64,000 bases of DNA from Sphingobium sp. Its GTDB lineage: Bacteria; Pseudomonadota; Alphaproteobacteria; Sphingomonadales; Sphingomonadaceae. The position numbers and the translations under genes are program-made. Location of the stretch: contig JAGIAZ010000008.1 of the NCBI GenBank assembly GCA_017744605.1, positions 38,750 to 102,749 on the forward strand. The letters are read 5' to 3'. Shown here piece by piece: positions 61,414 to 64,000 of the stretch (the first letter of the stretch is position 1; every line of letters begins with the position of its first letter). The notes below the pieces were generated by a model, which saw nothing but the letters and a program-made list of their open reading frames with translations, searched no databases and was not told where the DNA came from.

Positions 61414-62148
61414 ATGGCAAATTGGCCGGATCCCCGCACGACATCGGCGGGCTTTGGCAGCGTGAATGTCGGTGCAGCGAGCGCGGAATTCGATGCTGGC
61501 CTGCGGTCCTACATGCTGTCGATATACAATTATATGGCGAGCGCGGTGCTGGTCACCGGCGTCGTCGCAATGCTGTTCGCCCAGAGCGGGTTTGCCGAGC
61601 AGGTGCTCATGACGCCGCTGCGCTGGGTGATCATGTTCGCGCCGCTGGCCTTCGTGATGGTGCTGAGCTTCGGCATCAACCGCCTGTCGACCGGCACGGC
61701 GCAACTGCTCTACTGGGCCTTCGCGGTGGTCATGGGTCTTTCCATGTCCTCGATCTTCCTAGTCTACACCGGAACGTCGATCGCGCAGGCCTTCTTCGGC
61801 GCCGCTGCCGCATTCGCAGGTCTCAGCCTTTACGGCTACACGACCAAGCGCGACCTCAGCGCTTTCGGCACTTTCCTGATCATGGGCGTTGTCGGCATCC
61901 TGGTGGCTTCGTTGCTGAACCTCTGGTTCCAGTCGACCGCGCTGGGGCTGGCCATCAGCATCCTGGGCGTGCTCATCTTCGCCGGCCTGACGGCCTACGA
62001 CACGCAGAAGCTCAAGAGCATCTACGCCTATGTCGCGGGAACCGATCAGATCGGCAAGGTCGTCATCATGGGCGCCCTCAACCTCTATCTCGACTTCATC
62101 AACATGTTCATGTTCCTGCTCCGGCTGTTCGGCAGCCAGCGCAACTGA
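61414..62148 (+). CDS. Bax inhibitor-1 family membrane protein
   Basis: A 244-residue inner-membrane protein with seven helices. LTAYDTQKLKSIY and the end GALNLYLDFINMFMFLLRLFG are BI-1/YbhL signatures, with the pH-sensing Asp pair expected there. Members leak calcium or other ions. The ATG at 61414 is chosen because AAGGAG lies nine bases upstream, and ATGs at 61405 and 61408 are too close to it. Confidence 0.93.
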   Translation: MANWPDPRTTSAGFGSVNVGAASAEFDAGLRSYMLSIYNYMASAVLVTGVVAMLFAQSGFAEQVLMTPLRWVIMFAPLAFVMVLSFGINRLSTGTAQLLYWAFAVVMGLSMSSIFLVYTGTSIAQAFFGAAAAFAGLSLYGYTTKRDLSAFGTFLIMGVVGILVASLLNLWFQSTALGLAISILGVLIFAGLTAYDTQKLKSIYAYVAGTDQIGKVVIMGALNLYLDFINMFMFLLRLFGSQRN

Positions 62149-62170
62149 ACCGGTTGACGGTCTGACAAAG

Positions 62171-62203
62171 AAGGCCCGGCGGAACGATCCGCCGGGCCTT
62201 TTG
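62171..62203. terminator. Intrinsic terminator after the BI-1 gene
   Basis: AAGGCCCGGCGGA (62171-62183) pairs perfectly with TCCGCCGGGCCTT (62188-62200) across ACGA, followed by TTG. The leading AA and trailing TT allow use from both sides by the convergent genes. Confidence 0.9.
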
Positions 62204-62240
62204 CTTTGGGAGCCATCCTGGGTGGCTCTGAAAGGGATAG

Positions 62241-62876
62241 TCAGGTTGGCTGGGCCGCCTGCATCTCCGCGATCAGCGCATTATCGATATTCCTGGCCTT
62301 GAGATAGGCGGGGCGAGCAGAGAGCCGCGCGCCATAAGCTTCGAAGGCCGGGTTGCCGGGCATGGTCCCGAATTGCATGCCCCAGATGACTTGCGAACCC
62401 AGATAGACGTCGACGGCGGTAAAGCGGCTGCCGCAGATATAGTCGCGGCCGGTCAGGGCCTGGGTCAGCGCGTCCATCGTCCGCTCATAATTGCCGTAAC
62501 CGAACATGCGCTCGCGGTCGGGCTGGACCTCGAAGCCGGCCGCCCTGTTGGTGACAGCCGCTTCCACCGGCCCGGCGCCGAAGAAGAACCAGCGATAATA
62601 ATCGGCCTTCTCATCGTCCGTCGGAAGCAGACCCATGGCCGGGAAAGCATCGGCCAGATAGGCGCAGATGGCGGCGCACTCGGTCACCACCTTGCCGCGA
62701 TGAACGATGGCGGGGACCTTGCCCATCGGGTTGATCGCCAGATAATCGGGCGCCTTCATGCCGCTCGCATAATCGAGAATATGCGTCTCATAATCGGCGC
62801 CCACCTCTTCGAGCATCCAGCGGACGATCTGCCCGCGCGACATGGGGTTCGTGTAGAACTGGACCACCTCTGTCAT
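62241..62876 (-). CDS. Glutathione S-transferase
   Basis: A 211-residue cytoplasmic enzyme. FYTNPMSRGQIVRWMLEEVGADYE is the N-terminal thioredoxin-like domain with Ser as probable catalytic residue, and NPMGKVPAIV and VVTECAAICAYLADAFP bind glutathione. The helical C-terminal domain includes FTAVDVYLGSQVIW. The start at 62874-62876 has GGAGGA seven bases upstream. It can use the glutathione made through gshA in this window. Confidence 0.92.
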   Translation of the reverse strand: MTEVVQFYTNPMSRGQIVRWMLEEVGADYETHILDYASGMKAPDYLAINPMGKVPAIVHRGKVVTECAAICAYLADAFPAMGLLPTDDEKADYYRWFFFGAGPVEAAVTNRAAGFEVQPDRERMFGYGNYERTMDALTQALTGRDYICGSRFTAVDVYLGSQVIWGMQFGTMPGNPAFEAYGARLSARPAYLKARNIDNALIAEMQAAQPT

Positions 62877-62930
62877 ACCCATGTCCTCCAAAGAACAGAA
62901 TGCGAACATATCGGAGGGGCAGGCGATTCG

Positions 62931-63659
62931 CTATGGGTAATCGCGCTGGGCGTCCTCGGCGAAACGGCCATGAATGAGGAAGTGGCGGGCCGCGCTATGC
63001 GCATCGCGATGATAGAGCAGCAGCGTGTGGGGCAGCGGCAGGACGATGTGGTCGGCTGCTTCCGGCAGCCAGGTCGAGGCAACGCTGACCTTGCCGTCAT
63101 GAGCGCCATCGAAGAGGCGTGAGAAGGGCGTGCCCGGCAGGTTCCAGTCGCCTGCGATGATGCCGAGCGAATAGTCGATCGGCCCGAACAGCTTCTCGAC
63201 CGTCATCGAACGCCGGGTCACTAATGCGGGCCCGGCCTGGCCGAGGATCGGTCGCAGGACGGCCCAGCTGTCGACGAAGTCCGCCACCTCGCTGCCGGCA
63301 TTGGGCGTGCCGAGCATGACGACATGGCCGAGATCGACCGGCCGCCAACGGCTGAGCAACGCTCGGATGACGAGACCGCCCATGCTGTGCCCGACGAAAT
63401 GGACCGGACCATCCGATCGCTCCGCGATCCGCGCAATGCGTGGGAGGAGCCTGTCGCAAATCTGCGCGAGCGATTTCCCCCAGCTGTCATAACCCAGTTC
63501 GCGCGTTTCGAAGCCCGCGCGGCGCAACATGCGCGCCTGCGGCCGGCTCATGATCGGCAGCCCGACGAAGCCATGCAGCAGGATGACGGTACCGCGGGTG
63601 TGTTCGTTACGCGAAACGCCAGCGCGATCGCTCGCGCTGGCGTTCGTCCGATCTTGCAC
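62931..63659 (-). CDS. Lipase-like alpha/beta hydrolase
   Basis: About 242 residues. TVILLHGFVGLP is the oxyanion loop, HFVGHSMGGLVIRAL the nucleophile elbow, and VMLGTPNAGSEVADF the lipase-family follow-on motif, with Asp and His in DGKVSVAST and LPLPHTLLLYH. There is no signal peptide. The start is uncertain: GTG at 63659 or TTG at 63674. It lies just downstream of clpA in the same direction. Confidence 0.85.
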   Translation of the reverse strand: MQDRTNASASDRAGVSRNEHTRGTVILLHGFVGLPIMSRPQARMLRRAGFETRELGYDSWGKSLAQICDRLLPRIARIAERSDGPVHFVGHSMGGLVIRALLSRWRPVDLGHVVMLGTPNAGSEVADFVDSWAVLRPILGQAGPALVTRRSMTVEKLFGPIDYSLGIIAGDWNLPGTPFSRLFDGAHDGKVSVASTWLPEAADHIVLPLPHTLLLYHRDAHSAARHFLIHGRFAEDAQRDYP

Positions 63660-63682
63660 TGTCCGGCTCGACAAGGCGGGGC

Positions 63683-64000
63683 TTATTTCGCCTTGGCCGA
63701 GGCCTTCTTGCCCTTGCCGCCGGCCTTGGGCGAGGTGCCGCCCTTGGCGCGCTTGGGCGCGGCCGGGGTGATCTCGAAGGTCAGCTCGCCGTCCTTCAAT
63801 TTCACATTGACCTCGCCGCCATGGACGAGCTTGCCGAACAACAGTTCCTCGGCCAGTGGCTGCTTGATCTTCTCCTGAATGAGCCGGCCCATCGGGCGGG
63901 CGCCATAGAGCTTGTCATAGCCCTTCGCCGTCAACCAGTCGCGGGCCGGCTCGTCGAGCGTGATATGGACATCGCGATCGGCCAGCTGGAGCTCGAGCTG
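63683..64000 (-). CDS. clpA: ATP-dependent Clp protease ATP-binding subunit ClpA, 5' end outside window
   Basis: The last 105 residues of a Clp/Hsp100 ATPase. LTAKGYDKLYGARPMGRLIQEKIKQPLAEELLFGKL is the ClpA C-terminal D2 small domain, followed by a basic Ala/Lys-rich tail (KRAKGGTSPKAGGKGKKASAKAK) unusual in E. coli ClpA but common in alphaproteobacteria. The frame is open to the right edge. ClpA unfolds substrates for ClpP. Confidence 0.93.
   Translation of the reverse strand, partial: QLELQLADRDVHITLDEPARDWLTAKGYDKLYGARPMGRLIQEKIKQPLAEELLFGKLVHGGEVNVKLKDGELTFEITPAAPKRAKGGTSPKAGGKGKKASAKAK

Overview
The window is a stretch of chromosome from a high-GC alphaproteobacterium. The best fit is Sphingomonadaceae (Sphingomonas, Sphingobium or a close relative). 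The reasons are the gene families present (TonB-dependent receptor, spinster-type MFS transporter, PEPxxWA-CTERM protein, DUF5985 and DUF2793 proteins, proteobacterial-type GshA) and the family-typical intergenic inverted repeats. No rRNA, tRNA, CRISPR array, transposase or integrase was recognised.

From 1 to about 43.5 kb lies mostly core and housekeeping DNA in short operons on both strands. It holds lepA (cut by the left edge), a secreted CsgG/SH3-like protein, a pnuC-NadR-like kinase pair for nicotinamide riboside uptake, a membrane PAS-GGDEF-EAL-PilZ protein, a ferredoxin-NADP reductase, dnaN, a racemase with an Nramp-related transporter, rlmN, a cytochrome b with a molybdoenzyme, a cyclopropane fatty acid synthase, argG, an ArsR/SRPBCC divergent pair, gshA, rsmE, ubiA, a GMC oxidoreductase, a VTT membrane protein with lnt, metK, trmB, a YdeP-type oxidoreductase, a cardiolipin synthase, and a TetR / TonB receptor / hydrolase / MFS module (37.2-42.5 kb). 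Three small outer-membrane beta-barrel paralogues are scattered at 14.1, 18.0 and 26.2 kb.

From 43.7 to 60.0 kb lies a gene transfer agent (GTA) structural cluster of the Rhodobacter RcGTA type, read left to right: gp1 (small terminase), terL, portal, a small membrane protein, prohead protease, major capsid, head-tail adaptor, tail terminator, tail tube, two tail assembly chaperone-like genes, a short tape measure, a distal tail protein, hub, NlpC/P60 peptidase, the large tail-tip protein and a DUF2793 protein. Nearly all junctions are ATGA/GTGA overlaps, so translation is tightly coupled.

The cluster departs from the reference layout in several ways. A LuxR-type autoinducer-binding regulator sits between terL and portal, with Trp57 of TraR apparently replaced by Glu. 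A PEP-CTERM protein gene lies antisense between protease and capsid. The distal tail protein (gp12) carries about 560 extra N-terminal residues that look like a TIM-barrel glycosidase, and a strong internal ribosome site and GTG remain at the old gene boundary. The gp15 homologue is correspondingly short, with no visible TIM-barrel part. No gp7 stopper gene is seen. An intrinsic terminator lies about 25 bases before the capsid start. These features together suggest a sphingomonad-specific GTA whose head and tail genes could be regulated locally.

From 60.1 kb to the end come an OmpA-family protein with 32 consecutive prolines, a Bax-inhibitor-1 protein, a glutathione S-transferase, a lipase-like hydrolase and the 3' end of clpA.
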